Of a stretch of 33,944 nucleotides of DNA, positions 14,359 to 22,794 are shown in pieces. The position numbers and the translations under genes are program-made. Each line of letters opens with the position of its first letter. Position 1 is the stretch's first letter. The notes beneath the pieces were generated by a model, which saw only the letters and a list, made by a program, of their open reading frames with translations, was not told the origin of the DNA and ran no database searches. Origin of the DNA: Sideroxydans sp. (GTDB lineage Bacteria; Pseudomonadota; Gammaproteobacteria; Burkholderiales; Gallionellaceae); the NCBI GenBank assembly GCA_028687425.1, contig JAQUAD010000003.1, positions 1 to 33,944 of the forward strand. The letters are read 5' to 3'.

Positions 14359-16164
14359 TTAGTGCGAACCATCAACTGCCTTCGCACCGCGCGGCGTACG
14401 CACGCTTTCGACCAGGTGCTGGATGTGCTCCGGCGGCTCCTTGGTGAACTTGTCCACCAGGAAGGCCACACCGAAGTTGACCAGCGCACCGATCGCACCG
14501 AAAGCTTCCGGCGTGATGCCGAAGAAGCTATTGGCGCCACCGATCAGGTCCAGGTACTCGGTACCCTTGATGAAGAACAGGCCCTTGTGTGCGAACACAT
14601 AGAACAGGGTCACGCCCAGACCGGCCAACATACCGGCCACAGCGCCTTCCTTGTTCATCTTCTTGGAGAAGATACCCATCATGATCGCCGGGAACAGCGA
14701 GGACGCCGCGATACCGAAGGCCAGGGCCACGGTACCGGCCGCGAAGCCGGGTGGGTTCAGACCGAGGTAACCGGCCACCACGATGGAGCAGGCCATGGCG
14801 ATCTTGCCTGCCATCAGCTCGCCCTTCTCGCTGATGTTCGGATTGAACACGCCCTTCACCAGGTCATGCGAGATGGCGGAAGAGATCGCCAGCAGCAGAC
14901 CGGCAGCGGTCGACAGCGCAGCTGCCAAGCCACCGGCGGCCACCAGTGCGATCACCCAGTTCGGCAGCATCGCGATCTCCGGGTTGGCCAGCACGATGAT
15001 GTCTCGGTTCACGGTCAGCTCGCTACCCTTCCAGCCGGCCGCTTCTGCCTTCGCCTTGAACTCGTCGTTCTTGGACTTGTCGTTGTAGTACTGGATACGA
15101 CCGTCGCCGTTCTTGTCTTCGAACTTCAACAGGCCGGTCACTTCCCAGCGCTTCATCCAGTCCGGACGCTCTTCCGCCTTCAGGCTGGCTTCCGGTGCGA
15201 ACACGTCACCGCCGGACACAACTGCGGTGTTCACAGTGGCATGCAGGTTCAGACGGGCCATCGCAGCCACGGCCGGAGCAGTGGTGTACAGGATAGCGAT
15301 GAACACCAGCGCCCAACCGGCGGACAGACGTGCCGCATGCACGCTAGGCACGGTGAAGAAGCGCATGATCACGTGCGGCAGACCGGCGGTACCGATCATC
15401 AGCGACATGGTGTACACGAACATGTTCAGCTCGCTGCCCGGCAATGCGGTGGTGTACTTGCCGAAGCCGAGGTCGTTCACGATCTGGTCCAGCTTCTGCA
15501 GCAGGGACATGTCGGTGCCGACCATGTCGCCACCCAGACCCAGTTGCGGGATGGGGTTGCCGGTCAGGTGCATGGAGATGAAGATCGCCGGCACGGTGTA
15601 AGCGAAGATCAGCACCACGTACTGGGCCACCTGAGTGTAGGTGATGCCCTTCATACCGCCGAACACGGCATAGGTAAACACGATGGCCATACCGACATAG
15701 ATGCCGGTCTCGTTGCTCACGCCGAGGAAGCGCGAGAACGCCACGCCCACACCGGTCATCTGGCCGATGATGTAGGTCAGCGAAGCCACCAGCAGGCAGA
15801 TCACCGCAACGGTGGAAGCGGTCTGCGAGTAGTAGCGGTCACCGATGAACTGTGGCACGGTGAACTTGCCGAACTTGCGCAGGTACGGTGCCAGCAGCAG
15901 CGCCAGCAACACATAACCGCCGGTCCAGCCCATCAGGAACAGCGCGCCGCCGTAACCCATGTAACCGATCAGGCCGGCCATGGAGATGAAGGATGCCGCA
16001 GACATCCAGTCGGCAGCTGTCGCCATACCGTTGATGCGCGGACCCACGCCGCCGCCAGCGACGTAGAACTCGGAAGTCGACCCGGCACGCGCCCAGATGG
16101 CGATGCCGATGTAGAGCGCGAAGCTCAGGCCAACGACCAGATAAATTGTGGTTTGCAGATCCAT
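14359..16164 (-). CDS. Sodium/solute symporter, VC_2705-like subfamily, large subunit (copy 2)
   Basis: 601-residue SSS transporter paralogous to the gene at 9323-11401: shared blocks include ATAADWMSAASFI (49-60), GWTGGYVLLALLLAPYLRKF (79-98), GTAGLPHVIMRFF (258-270) and AAGGLAAALSTAAGLLLAI (409-427). The helical insertion of copy 1 is replaced by a loop of about 50 residues. An EF-hand-like loop, DKNGDGRIQYYN (350-361), occurs at the matching position, with Asn rather than Glu at position 12. Ribosome site AAGGAG precedes the ATG; the DUF4212 gene ends 9 bp upstream and a strong terminator follows. Substrate unknown; acetate or another small carboxylate is suggested by ActP kinship only. 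Confidence 0.9.
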   Translation of the reverse strand: MDLQTTIYLVVGLSFALYIGIAIWARAGSTSEFYVAGGGVGPRINGMATAADWMSAASFISMAGLIGYMGYGGALFLMGWTGGYVLLALLLAPYLRKFGKFTVPQFIGDRYYSQTASTVAVICLLVASLTYIIGQMTGVGVAFSRFLGVSNETGIYVGMAIVFTYAVFGGMKGITYTQVAQYVVLIFAYTVPAIFISMHLTGNPIPQLGLGGDMVGTDMSLLQKLDQIVNDLGFGKYTTALPGSELNMFVYTMSLMIGTAGLPHVIMRFFTVPSVHAARLSAGWALVFIAILYTTAPAVAAMARLNLHATVNTAVVSGGDVFAPEASLKAEERPDWMKRWEVTGLLKFEDKNGDGRIQYYNDKSKNDEFKAKAEAAGWKGSELTVNRDIIVLANPEIAMLPNWVIALVAAGGLAAALSTAAGLLLAISSAISHDLVKGVFNPNISEKGELMAGKIAMACSIVVAGYLGLNPPGFAAGTVALAFGIAASSLFPAIMMGIFSKKMNKEGAVAGMLAGLGVTLFYVFAHKGLFFIKGTEYLDLIGGANSFFGITPEAFGAIGALVNFGVAFLVDKFTKEPPEHIQHLVESVRTPRGAKAVDGSH

Positions 16165-16173
16165 GTCGTCTCC

Positions 16174-16428
16174 TTAGTCTTCATGCACATCGAATTTGCG
16201 GTCGATCTGATCCATCTTCTTGGCGTAGAAGAAGATCAGCGCCACAAAGATATAGATCGATCCCTGCTGGGCGAACCAGAAGCCCAACGGGTAACCGCCA
16301 AGATGTATGCCGTTCAGCATATCCGCGAACAGGATGCCCGCGCCGAACGAGACCAGGAACCATACTGCCAATATTTTGGTCAGCAGGCCCAACGTTGCCT
16401 TCCAGTAGGCTTCGCCTTGCTTATCCAT
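16174..16428 (-). CDS. DUF4212 symporter small subunit (copy 2)
   Basis: 84 residues with two membrane helices (about 14-34 and 46-69) and the family pattern YWKATLGL, GYPLGFWFAQQGSIYIFVALIFFYAKKMD. Start at 16428 has AAGGGAG upstream; the extra 21 residues of the longer frame lack similarity. It precedes symporter copy 2 by 9 bp and differs considerably from copy 1, so the duplication is old. About 50 bp upstream of the start lies an inverted repeat (CCTGCC 16480-16485 / GGCAGG 16499-16504) that could be an operator or a weak hairpin. Confidence 0.88.
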   Translation of the reverse strand: MDKQGEAYWKATLGLLTKILAVWFLVSFGAGILFADMLNGIHLGGYPLGFWFAQQGSIYIFVALIFFYAKKMDQIDRKFDVHED

Positions 16429-16524
16429 GCTTGTCTCCCTTATAGATTTATCGAAGCGCCGCGCCCGACATGAAGCTAGCCTGCCCGACACTGCTCGCGG
16501 CAGGTTACGGGAGCAACCTTACAA

Positions 16525-17232
16525 TCATCTTACGTTGCTGGCCCAGCGCTGCGCCCGTTCCAGATCGCGCAGTCCGGCATAGTCGGCGATGTCCTTGCGT
16601 CGCGCCTGTGATTGGGCGATCTGCAGCAACTGTGCTGTCGCCAGCGCATCAGCCAGCGCGTTGTGGCGCGCCGCAATGCTGATACCGAAGCGACCTATCC
16701 AGTCGTCCAGCACGCGATGGCTGAGCACCAAGTCGCGGTTGAGGGCGGGCATCACATACGCCAGATCCAGCCAGGGATGTTTGAAGTTGTGATTCAGATA
16801 CTGGCGCATCGCGCGCCGTATCATGGTCTCGTCGAAGGCCACGTGGAAGGCGACCAGCGGCGCATCGTCCAGATATTCCAGGAAATCCAGCAAGGCATCG
16901 GCCGGCGGCACCCCCTCGCGCTGCACCGAACCCGAGATGCCGTGGATCAGGATGTTCTCCTTGCGACTGCTCTGCTGCTGCTGCAGCACTACCGAGAAGC
17001 TGTCGCCCATCACCACCCGCCCGCCGACTACCGCCACTGCGCCGATGGAGATCAGCGTGTCCGTCATCAGATTGAGGCCGGTCGTCTCCACATCGACCAC
17101 GACATAACGCGCCTCCCCGAACGGCAACATCGCATTCGGCGCAATCTGCTTCTGCCATGCGGCCAGCCGCGCTTCTTGCCGGGCATCCAGCCTGGCGCGA
17201 GGCGCGAACCAGCGTTGCAGCAGCTTCTTCAC
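16525..17232 (-). CDS. DEDDh 3'-5' exonuclease (DnaQ/RNase T-like)
   Basis: 235 residues. Exo I motif VVDVETTG supplies D47 and E49, Exo II FHVAFDETM supplies D134, and Exo III RHNALADA supplies H190 and D195, completing the DEDDh set, with HGIS (97-100) as the usual accessory. The N-terminal 40 residues are basic. Such stand-alone epsilon-like exonucleases trim DNA or RNA 3' ends; the substrate is not established. The start is GTG at 17232, overlapping the TGA of the upstream gene as GTGA, so it is translationally coupled to the cNMP/CBS/nucleotidyltransferase protein. A longer frame to 17436 lies inside that gene and is rejected. Confidence 0.88.
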   Translation of the reverse strand: MKKLLQRWFAPRARLDARQEARLAAWQKQIAPNAMLPFGEARYVVVDVETTGLNLMTDTLISIGAVAVVGGRVVMGDSFSVVLQQQQSSRKENILIHGISGSVQREGVPPADALLDFLEYLDDAPLVAFHVAFDETMIRRAMRQYLNHNFKHPWLDLAYVMPALNRDLVLSHRVLDDWIGRFGISIAARHNALADALATAQLLQIAQSQARRKDIADYAGLRDLERAQRWASNVR

Positions 17233-19133
17233 AGTTGATAATCCAGCGCCAGCTTGGCCTGCACTTTGCGCGCCTGGCGGAAGGATTCCTTGAGGATGCG
17301 GCGGTCCAGTTCGTTCAGCGCAGCCGGGTCGATCAGGTTGTCCAGCGCTGCGATCTCGGTCTCGCTCAATTCCGCGCTGGCCTCGTAATGATGGCGCAAG
17401 CGCAGCATCTGGATGAACAGGAAGGCATCGATCCATGCCTCCACCTCACCCTCCGGCACATGCAGCGCTTCAGCGCTCTTGCGCAAGCGTTGGATGGTAC
17501 TGGTCGAAGTAACGCCGGCCGCCAGACTGAAGATGCGCGCCGCATCCACGAAGGGCGCCAACCCGTTCAGTTTCAGGTCGATACGTTTGGCATCGTTCAG
17601 CACGAAGTCGCGCACCACGCCCAGCGGCGGACGATTGCGCAAAGCGTTGGCCGCCATCTGGTGCAGGAAACGGCTGTTGCTGCGCGCCAGTTCCGTCAGC
17701 CAGTTGCGCAACTTCTCGGCCAGCTTGCGCTGTCCGCCGAGCGCACGGAAGTCGAAGAAGATGGAGGCATGCAGCAATGCCTCGGGTGACCCCCTGTCCA
17801 CCCACTTGGTGAACACCTCTTGCCATTCTTCGAACGACAGACACCACTTCGGATTGGACGCCATGATGTTGCCCTTGCACAACGGGAAGCCGCAACGCGC
17901 CATGGCTTGGTTGATACGCAGTGCCACCGGCAGCAGCATGGCGCGCGCCTCATCTGCGCTCATCCCGTCCGGCAAGGTGAAGATCACAGCATTGTCCTGG
18001 TCCGTATTCAGCGTCTGCTCGAAGCGACCGCCCGAACCCATCACCAGCCAGCACAGATTGTCATGCAGCGCTGTACCGGTCAGTCCGGAAGCAGCGCACT
18101 CCAGCTCGATCAGACGTGCAGCCAGCAGATCGTTCAATGTCGAGATGAACAGCGTCAGCTGCTCAGCCGCCACGCCCTGCGCCATCATGTTGCGCGCCAA
18201 TGCACGGATGTCGCGGCTCAACACCTCCAGCGTCTCCACATCCGCCGCCTGGCGCAGGGCGCCGCTGATCTGGCGCAGACCGACACGCTGCAAGGAGAAC
18301 AGGTCACGCTCTGACAGGATGCCGCTCAGGGTGCCGTCCGTTTCTGTCACCAGCACATGCCGGAAGCCGGCGCGCGCCATCGCCATCGCTGCCTCGTAGG
18401 CCGCTGCCGTAGGCGGCAATGCCATCGGTTCCGGACTCATCACTTGCGAGATCGGCACCTCGGTCGACAGCCCCGGCAACACCACACGCCCGAGCAGGTC
18501 GTTCAGCGTGAAGATACCCAGCGGCTTGCGTTGCGCATCCACCACCACCATGGAACCCACGCGCAGTTCGCGCATGGTGCGCAGCACTTCCAGCAGCGCA
18601 GTGTCGGGCGCGCAAGTCACCGGCTCGCGGCGCAGAATCTCGGACAGCGGACTGGACAGCGATTGCTGCTCGGTCGCCGCCTGCGCGAACTGCGCGCGCA
18701 TGGCTTGGTGCGATTGTTCGAACAGCGCCGTGATGCGCCGCGTGCAGAAATCCTTGAACACGGGCGACAGTTCCAGCAGTGCGTGGAAATCCGCGGCATC
18801 CAGCTCGAAGCAGAACACATCCTCCGCTGCGCGATAGGTCGAGGTGACTGCGCGTCCCGCCAGCAGCGCCCCCACCGGAAAGCTTTCACCTTCGTGCAGT
18901 TCGATCACCGTATCGCTGCTGCCATCCGTCTGGCGCGCGCCGCGCACCAGCCCCTGCTTGATGATGAAGAACCGTTGCGACTTGCCATGTTCAGGCGCCG
19001 CGATCACCTCGCCTTTTGCGTAGTAAGCGAGTTTCAGACGTTCCAGCAGCCATACCTGATGCGCGGCTTCGAAGCGGTCGAACGGTGCGTGGGCGGCAAA
19101 GAAGGTCAATTGCGAAGCATGGATGGCGCTCAA
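17229..19133 (-). CDS. cNMP-binding, CBS and DUF294 nucleotidyltransferase-like protein
   Basis: 634 residues in four parts: a cyclic-nucleotide-binding-like domain (about 10-130), two CBS repeats (about 163-215 and 228-283), a nucleotidyltransferase-like DUF294 domain with GSGGR (366-370), E372, D378 and D380 (the GS-x10-D-x-D metal-binding pattern), and a DUF294 C-terminal helical domain. This architecture is usually cytoplasmic and thought to be a nucleotide-responsive regulatory enzyme; it often accompanies ActP-like symporters and DnaQ-like exonucleases. I start at TTG 19133, which has GGGAG about 9 nt upstream; no ATG occurs in the first 140 codons, and the frame's ATG at 19256 would run into the divergent gene. 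Confidence 0.85.
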   Translation of the reverse strand: MSAIHASQLTFFAAHAPFDRFEAAHQVWLLERLKLAYYAKGEVIAAPEHGKSQRFFIIKQGLVRGARQTDGSSDTVIELHEGESFPVGALLAGRAVTSTYRAAEDVFCFELDAADFHALLELSPVFKDFCTRRITALFEQSHQAMRAQFAQAATEQQSLSSPLSEILRREPVTCAPDTALLEVLRTMRELRVGSMVVVDAQRKPLGIFTLNDLLGRVVLPGLSTEVPISQVMSPEPMALPPTAAAYEAAMAMARAGFRHVLVTETDGTLSGILSERDLFSLQRVGLRQISGALRQAADVETLEVLSRDIRALARNMMAQGVAAEQLTLFISTLNDLLAARLIELECAASGLTGTALHDNLCWLVMGSGGRFEQTLNTDQDNAVIFTLPDGMSADEARAMLLPVALRINQAMARCGFPLCKGNIMASNPKWCLSFEEWQEVFTKWVDRGSPEALLHASIFFDFRALGGQRKLAEKLRNWLTELARSNSRFLHQMAANALRNRPPLGVVRDFVLNDAKRIDLKLNGLAPFVDAARIFSLAAGVTSTSTIQRLRKSAEALHVPEGEVEAWIDAFLFIQMLRLRHHYEASAELSETEIAALDNLIDPAALNELDRRILKESFRQARKVQAKLALDYQL

Positions 19134-19199
19134 AACTTGGCTCCCGTCGTCAATGTAGCGATGGTTTATTATAGCCACAGCTACTTTCTGGAAACTGAC

Positions 19200-19622
19200 A
19201 TGGCCTTTAGCAACCCCAGCCCCGAAGAGATCTGCCGCTTGCTGCGCGAATCGCATACTGTCGCCGTGGTCGGCCTGTCGCCCAACACATCACGCCCCAG
19301 CTACAACGTGGCCCGCGCGCTGCAGGGTTTCGGCCACCGCATCGTACCGGTTCGACCGCTCGTCAGCGAAGTGCTCTGCGAGCAGGCTTATGCCGATCTG
19401 GAAAGCATCCCCTTCCCGGTCGACATCGTGGAAGTGTTCCGCGCGCCCGAGCATGTACCCGCCATTGTCGACAGCTGCATCAAGCTGGGCATCAAGAAGC
19501 TGTGGCTGCAGGACGGCGTGGTACATGAGGAAGCTGCGCTGCGCGCGCAACAGGCCGGCATCACCGTGGTGATGGATCGCTGCATGTTCCGCGACCACAC
19601 CCAGTTGTGTGCCGACGTATAA
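19200..19622 (+). CDS. CoA-binding (YccU-type Rossmann) protein
   Basis: 140 residues, a single CoA_binding Rossmann domain of the YccU type: nucleotide-binding strand [19 protein letters not shown], then [20 protein letters not shown], and [14 protein letters not shown] with the conserved late cysteine segment [10 protein letters not shown]. The fold resembles the N-terminal domain of succinyl-CoA synthetase alpha; the cellular role of stand-alone members is not established. Start at 19200 is chosen by length and a GGAA site; an in-frame ATG at 19161 is the alternative. It diverges from the TTG-initiated gene at 19133 and leads the group dapF-DUF484-xerC. Confidence 0.88.
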   Translation: MAFSNPSPEEICRLLRESHTVAVVGLSPNTSRPSYNVARALQGFGHRIVPVRPLVSEVLCEQAYADLESIPFPVDIVEVFRAPEHVPAIVDSCIKLGIKKLWLQDGVVHEEAALRAQQAGITVVMDRCMFRDHTQLCADV

Positions 19623-19650
19623 TCCGCGCATCGTTATCAGGCAGGCCATC

Positions 19651-20481
19651 ATGTCCCTCAAATTCACCAAGATGCACGGCGCAGGCAACGACTTCGTTGT
19701 TATCGACGGCATCCGTCAGTCCTTTGCACTGACCCCGGAGAAGCTGCGCTTCATCGCCGACCGCCATTTCGGCATCGGCTGCGACCAGATCCTGCTGGTC
19801 GAAAAATCGCAACGGCACGATGCCGACTTCCGCTATCGCATCTTCAATGCCGACGGCGGCGAAGTGGAACAGTGCGGCAACGGTGCACGCTGTTTCGTGC
19901 GTTTCGTGCACGAGAAGAAGCTCTCCAGCAAGAAGGAGATCGTGGTCGAAACCAAGAGCGGCCTGATCTCGCCCAAGCTGGAAGACGACGGCCGCGTCAC
20001 GGTGAACATGGGCGCGCCGATATTCGAGGCGGGACGCATCCCCTTCGTCAGCGACAGCAGCGAGGTCACGCAGACACTGGATATCGATGGTCTGGCCGTA
20101 CAGATCACCGCCGTCTCCATGGGCAATCCGCATGCCGTGCAAGTCGTTCACGATGTCGACACCGCCCCGGTGGCACAGCAGGGCCCGCTGATCGAGAAGC
20201 ATGAGCGCTTCCCCAAGCGCGTGAATGCCGGCTTCATGCAGGTGCTCGACCGTTCGCACATCAAGCTGCGCGTGTACGAGCGCGGCGCGGGTGAGACACT
20301 GTCCTGCGGCACGGGCGCATGCGCCGCGGTGGTTGCCGGTATCCGGCGCGGCCTGCTGGACGACACCGTGCATGTCGCCACGCGCGGCGGAGCATTGACC
20401 ATCACCTGGGCTGGCGACGCGAACCCCGTGTTGATGACCGGTCCGGCCATCACGGTGTTCGAAGGCGAGATCAACTTGTAA
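19651..20481 (+). CDS. dapF: Diaminopimelate epimerase
   Basis: 276-residue cytoplasmic enzyme that interconverts LL- and meso-diaminopimelate for lysine and peptidoglycan synthesis. The two catalytic cysteines are C75 ([11 protein letters not shown]) and C219 ([13 protein letters not shown]), with the N-terminal signature [11 protein letters not shown]. Length is as usual for the family. Start ATG at 19651; the frame extends 14 codons upstream without similarity. A TATAAT hexamer (19618-19623) overlaps the end of the preceding gene but has no clear -35. The link with ampD and the mre cluster in the same window is functional (cell wall) rather than operonic. Confidence 0.97.
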   Translation: MSLKFTKMHGAGNDFVVIDGIRQSFALTPEKLRFIADRHFGIGCDQILLVEKSQRHDADFRYRIFNADGGEVEQCGNGARCFVRFVHEKKLSSKKEIVVETKSGLISPKLEDDGRVTVNMGAPIFEAGRIPFVSDSSEVTQTLDIDGLAVQITAVSMGNPHAVQVVHDVDTAPVAQQGPLIEKHERFPKRVNAGFMQVLDRSHIKLRVYERGAGETLSCGTGACAAVVAGIRRGLLDDTVHVATRGGALTITWAGDANPVLMTGPAITVFEGEINL

Positions 20482-20490
20482 AGGAAGCAC

Positions 20491-21111
20491 ATGAAATCCG
20501 ACGACGTCGCAAACTACCTGACAGAACATCCCGAGTTCTTTGAACAGCACCTGCAGCTGCTGACCGAGATCAACCTGCCGCACCCGCACGGTGGGCGCAC
20601 CGTCTCGCTGGCGGAACGGCAGCTGGTGGCGTTGCGCGAAAAAGAGAAAGCGCTGGAAAGAAAGCTGCGCGAACTGCTGGAGTTCGCCAAGGAGAACGAC
20701 GCGCTGCAGCTCAAGGTACATCAGTTCAATTGCGCCCTGTTCGGCCCGCACGACCGCTCCACCCTGCAAAGTCTGGTTGCCCACAACCTGAACGAGATCT
20801 TCGCCGTACCGCATGTTGCTTTGCATCTGTGGAAAGACGAGCCGCCCAGCGCCGAAGTGCTGGCTTTCGCCGACGAGCAGACTACACCGGTGTGCACGCA
20901 CCACGCCGTCGCCGACACGCAAAGCTGGTTCGGCGAATCCGGCAACCATCTGCGTTCGTTCGCCTATCTGCCGCTGCGCGCCAACGAACAGACCATCGGC
21001 CTGCTGGTACTGGGCAGCGAAGACAAGGAACGCTTCTACCCCGAGATGGGCACTATGTTCCTGCAACGCATCGCCGAGACACTGGGCAGCGCTTTCAGGC
21101 TACATGTCTGA
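20491..21111 (+). CDS. DUF484 family protein (GAF-like)
   Basis: 206 residues: N-terminal helical signature VANYLTEHPEFFEQH, a short coiled-coil rich in Lys, Arg and Glu (about 40-75), then a GAF-like domain (about 80-205) ending LGSAFRLHV. DUF484 genes very commonly sit between dapF and xerC in proteobacteria; function unknown. AAGGAA ribosome site 5 nt before the ATG, 9 bp after dapF. It overlaps xerC by 8 nt. Confidence 0.93.
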   Translation: MKSDDVANYLTEHPEFFEQHLQLLTEINLPHPHGGRTVSLAERQLVALREKEKALERKLRELLEFAKENDALQLKVHQFNCALFGPHDRSTLQSLVAHNLNEIFAVPHVALHLWKDEPPSAEVLAFADEQTTPVCTHHAVADTQSWFGESGNHLRSFAYLPLRANEQTIGLLVLGSEDKERFYPEMGTMFLQRIAETLGSAFRLHV

Positions 21112-22000
21112 CCAGACAGCCATGCTGGCAGGCTTTCTGGCCTACCTGCAGCACGAACGCCATTATTCACCCCATACCTCGGACAACTACGCGCGCGACA
21201 TCCGCCGTCTGCTCGAGCTGGCCGGCAACTCTGCGCTGGCCGAGCTGAAGAGTCACCACATCCGCCGCTACATCGCACAACTGCACGGCAGCGGCCTTTC
21301 CGGCCGTTCGCTGGCGCGCGTGCTGTCATCCTGGCGCGGTTTCTATAACTACCTGATGCGAGATCATCACTGCCCCGGCAATCCTTGTGTCGGCTTGCGC
21401 GCGCCCAAGTCCCCCAAGACGCTGCCGCATGCACTGTCACCTGATGAGGCCGTAAAGCTGGTGGAGATGAAGGTGGAGTCGCCACAGGACGCACGCGACA
21501 AGGCCATGTTCGAATTGCTCTATTCTTCCGGCCTGCGTCTGGCGGAGCTGGTCGGTCTGGACCTGGCCGCCATGCAAGACACGTTGCACGCAAACGAAGT
21601 GCGCGTCACCGGTAAAGGCAGCAAGACCCGCGTGGTCCCCGTGGGGCAGCCGGCCATCGCCGCCATCAGGCAATGGATGCAAGTGCGCGACCAGCTCGCC
21701 AATGTGGGCGAACAGGCGCTGTTCGTCGGTGCGCGCGGGGCACGTATCGCGCCACGTACCGTCGAGTTGCAACTACAGAAATGGGCCGTCAGACAGGGAC
21801 TGAACAGCAGGGTACATCCGCACATGCTGCGCCACTCTTTCGCCACGCATGTGCTGCAGTCTTCAGGGGACCTGCGTGCCGTGCAGGAGATGCTGGGCCA
21901 TGCCAGCATCTCCACCACACAGGTCTACACCCACCTCGATTTCCAATATCTGGCGAAGATCTACGACGGCGCGCATCCGCGCGCCAGGAAGAAAAGCTGA
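21104..22000 (+). CDS. xerC: Site-specific tyrosine recombinase XerC
   Basis: 298 residues. N-terminal SAM-like core-binding domain (about 5-90) and catalytic domain with the full tyrosine-recombinase set: R145 (SSGLRLAEL), K171 or K174 (GKGSKTR), H240 and R243 (HMLRHSFATH), H266 (LGHASI) and Y275 (TTQVYTHLDF). With XerD it resolves chromosome dimers at dif during division. The dapF-DUF484-xerC order is the standard XerC context and separates it from XerD or integron integrases. Start at 21104 overlaps the DUF484 stop; an in-frame ATG at 21122 gives 292 residues. A GC-rich 7-bp hairpin (21968-21985) lies inside the last codons. Confidence 0.95.
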   Translation: MSDQTAMLAGFLAYLQHERHYSPHTSDNYARDIRRLLELAGNSALAELKSHHIRRYIAQLHGSGLSGRSLARVLSSWRGFYNYLMRDHHCPGNPCVGLRAPKSPKTLPHALSPDEAVKLVEMKVESPQDARDKAMFELLYSSGLRLAELVGLDLAAMQDTLHANEVRVTGKGSKTRVVPVGQPAIAAIRQWMQVRDQLANVGEQALFVGARGARIAPRTVELQLQKWAVRQGLNSRVHPHMLRHSFATHVLQSSGDLRAVQEMLGHASISTTQVYTHLDFQYLAKIYDGAHPRARKKS

Positions 22001-22030
22001 GACGAACGGGCAGAACGCCCGCCTGATATA

Positions 22031-22420
22031 TCAACGCGGTGCGACGACGTCCAGGCCGGCCTCGACCCAGGCACTGGTACCGCCTTGCACATTCACCACC
22101 TTGCTGAATCCTGCCTCCTGCAGGATCGCCACTGCCTGTGCCGAGCGGCGGCCGGAACGACAGATCACCGCCACCGGCTTGTCCTTGTATGCGTCCAGCT
22201 CATGCAGACGCATACCCACCTGCCCCAACGGCATCAGCTGCGCATTCACTGCATGTACGGCCGCGTATTCGGCTGGCTCGCGCACATCCAGCAGCAGCGC
22301 ACCCTCGCTGACCATGCTTTGTGCAGTCTTCACATCCACACCCTGACTGGCCTGCAATTGCTGCATCACCAGCATCAGGCCCAGCACGGCCGTAATCGCC
22401 CAAAGTATCTTGTTCTTCAT
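22031..22420 (-). CDS. Membrane-anchored rhodanese-domain protein
   Basis: 129 residues: an N-terminal hydrophobic segment (about 5-22, ILWAITAVLGLMLVMQQL) acting as signal anchor or signal peptide, then one rhodanese domain with active-site loop CRSGRRS and an upstream LDVREPAEY motif. Likely a periplasm-facing sulfurtransferase or sulfane-sulfur carrier. It follows the cytoplasmic rhodanese by 7 bp and is convergent to xerC, whose stop is 30 bp away. A weak 5-bp stem (22007-22021) in that gap may be a shared terminator. Confidence 0.9.
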   Translation of the reverse strand: MKNKILWAITAVLGLMLVMQQLQASQGVDVKTAQSMVSEGALLLDVREPAEYAAVHAVNAQLMPLGQVGMRLHELDAYKDKPVAVICRSGRRSAQAVAILQEAGFSKVVNVQGGTSAWVEAGLDVVAPR

Positions 22421-22427
22421 ACGTACC

Positions 22428-22763
22428 TCAACCCAGACGATAGGCAGGGAAACCGCTCTGCACCCAGGCCATCATCCCGCCGCGCAGATTGAAAACATTC
22501 GAGAATCCCTGCTGCTGCAGGAACATGCAGGCCTGTGCCGAACGCGCACCGCTGCGGCAGACCATGATCAGTTTCTCGGATTTGTCCAGCTCGCCCACCT
22601 TGATCGGCAAGGTGTGCAAGGGCAGCGCCTCGGCCTTGGGCACGGTGCCCTGGGCGATCTCTTCCATCTGGCGCACATCGATCACGCGCATCTTGTGACC
22701 GTCTTCTTCCACCCACTGCGCGAACTGGTTCGCGTCGATTTCCTTAACGTTCATACCAAACAT
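22428..22763 (-). CDS. Cytoplasmic single-domain rhodanese
   Basis: 111 residues, a lone rhodanese domain without signal peptide, active-site loop CRSGARS and motif VIDVRQMEEIAQG. Related to GlpE/PspE-like small sulfurtransferases that move sulfane sulfur from thiosulfate to acceptors such as thioredoxin. AGGAGG ribosome site 6 nt before the ATG; an in-frame ATG three codons on is an alternative. First gene of a two-gene operon with the membrane-anchored paralogue; a good promoter lies upstream. Confidence 0.92.
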   Translation of the reverse strand: MFGMNVKEIDANQFAQWVEEDGHKMRVIDVRQMEEIAQGTVPKAEALPLHTLPIKVGELDKSEKLIMVCRSGARSAQACMFLQQQGFSNVFNLRGGMMAWVQSGFPAYRLG

Positions 22764-22794
22764 GCCCTGCCTCCTGAATGATCAAGTGACGAGC

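Noticed and set aside
14335-16473. 712-codon plus-strand open frame opposite the second symporter module
   Set aside because: His/Gln/Arg-rich translation typical of the antisense of membrane-protein genes in GC-rich DNA; both minus-strand genes beneath it are clear family members.
19618-19623. Promoter for dapF at a perfect TATAAT
   Set aside because: No -35 at 15-19 bp and the hexamer includes the stop codon of the preceding gene, so chance is likely.
22001-22030. Convergent terminator between xerC and the rhodanese gene
   Set aside because: The stem (22007-22021) is only 5 bp and lacks a T run on either strand; mentioned in the gene entry but not called.
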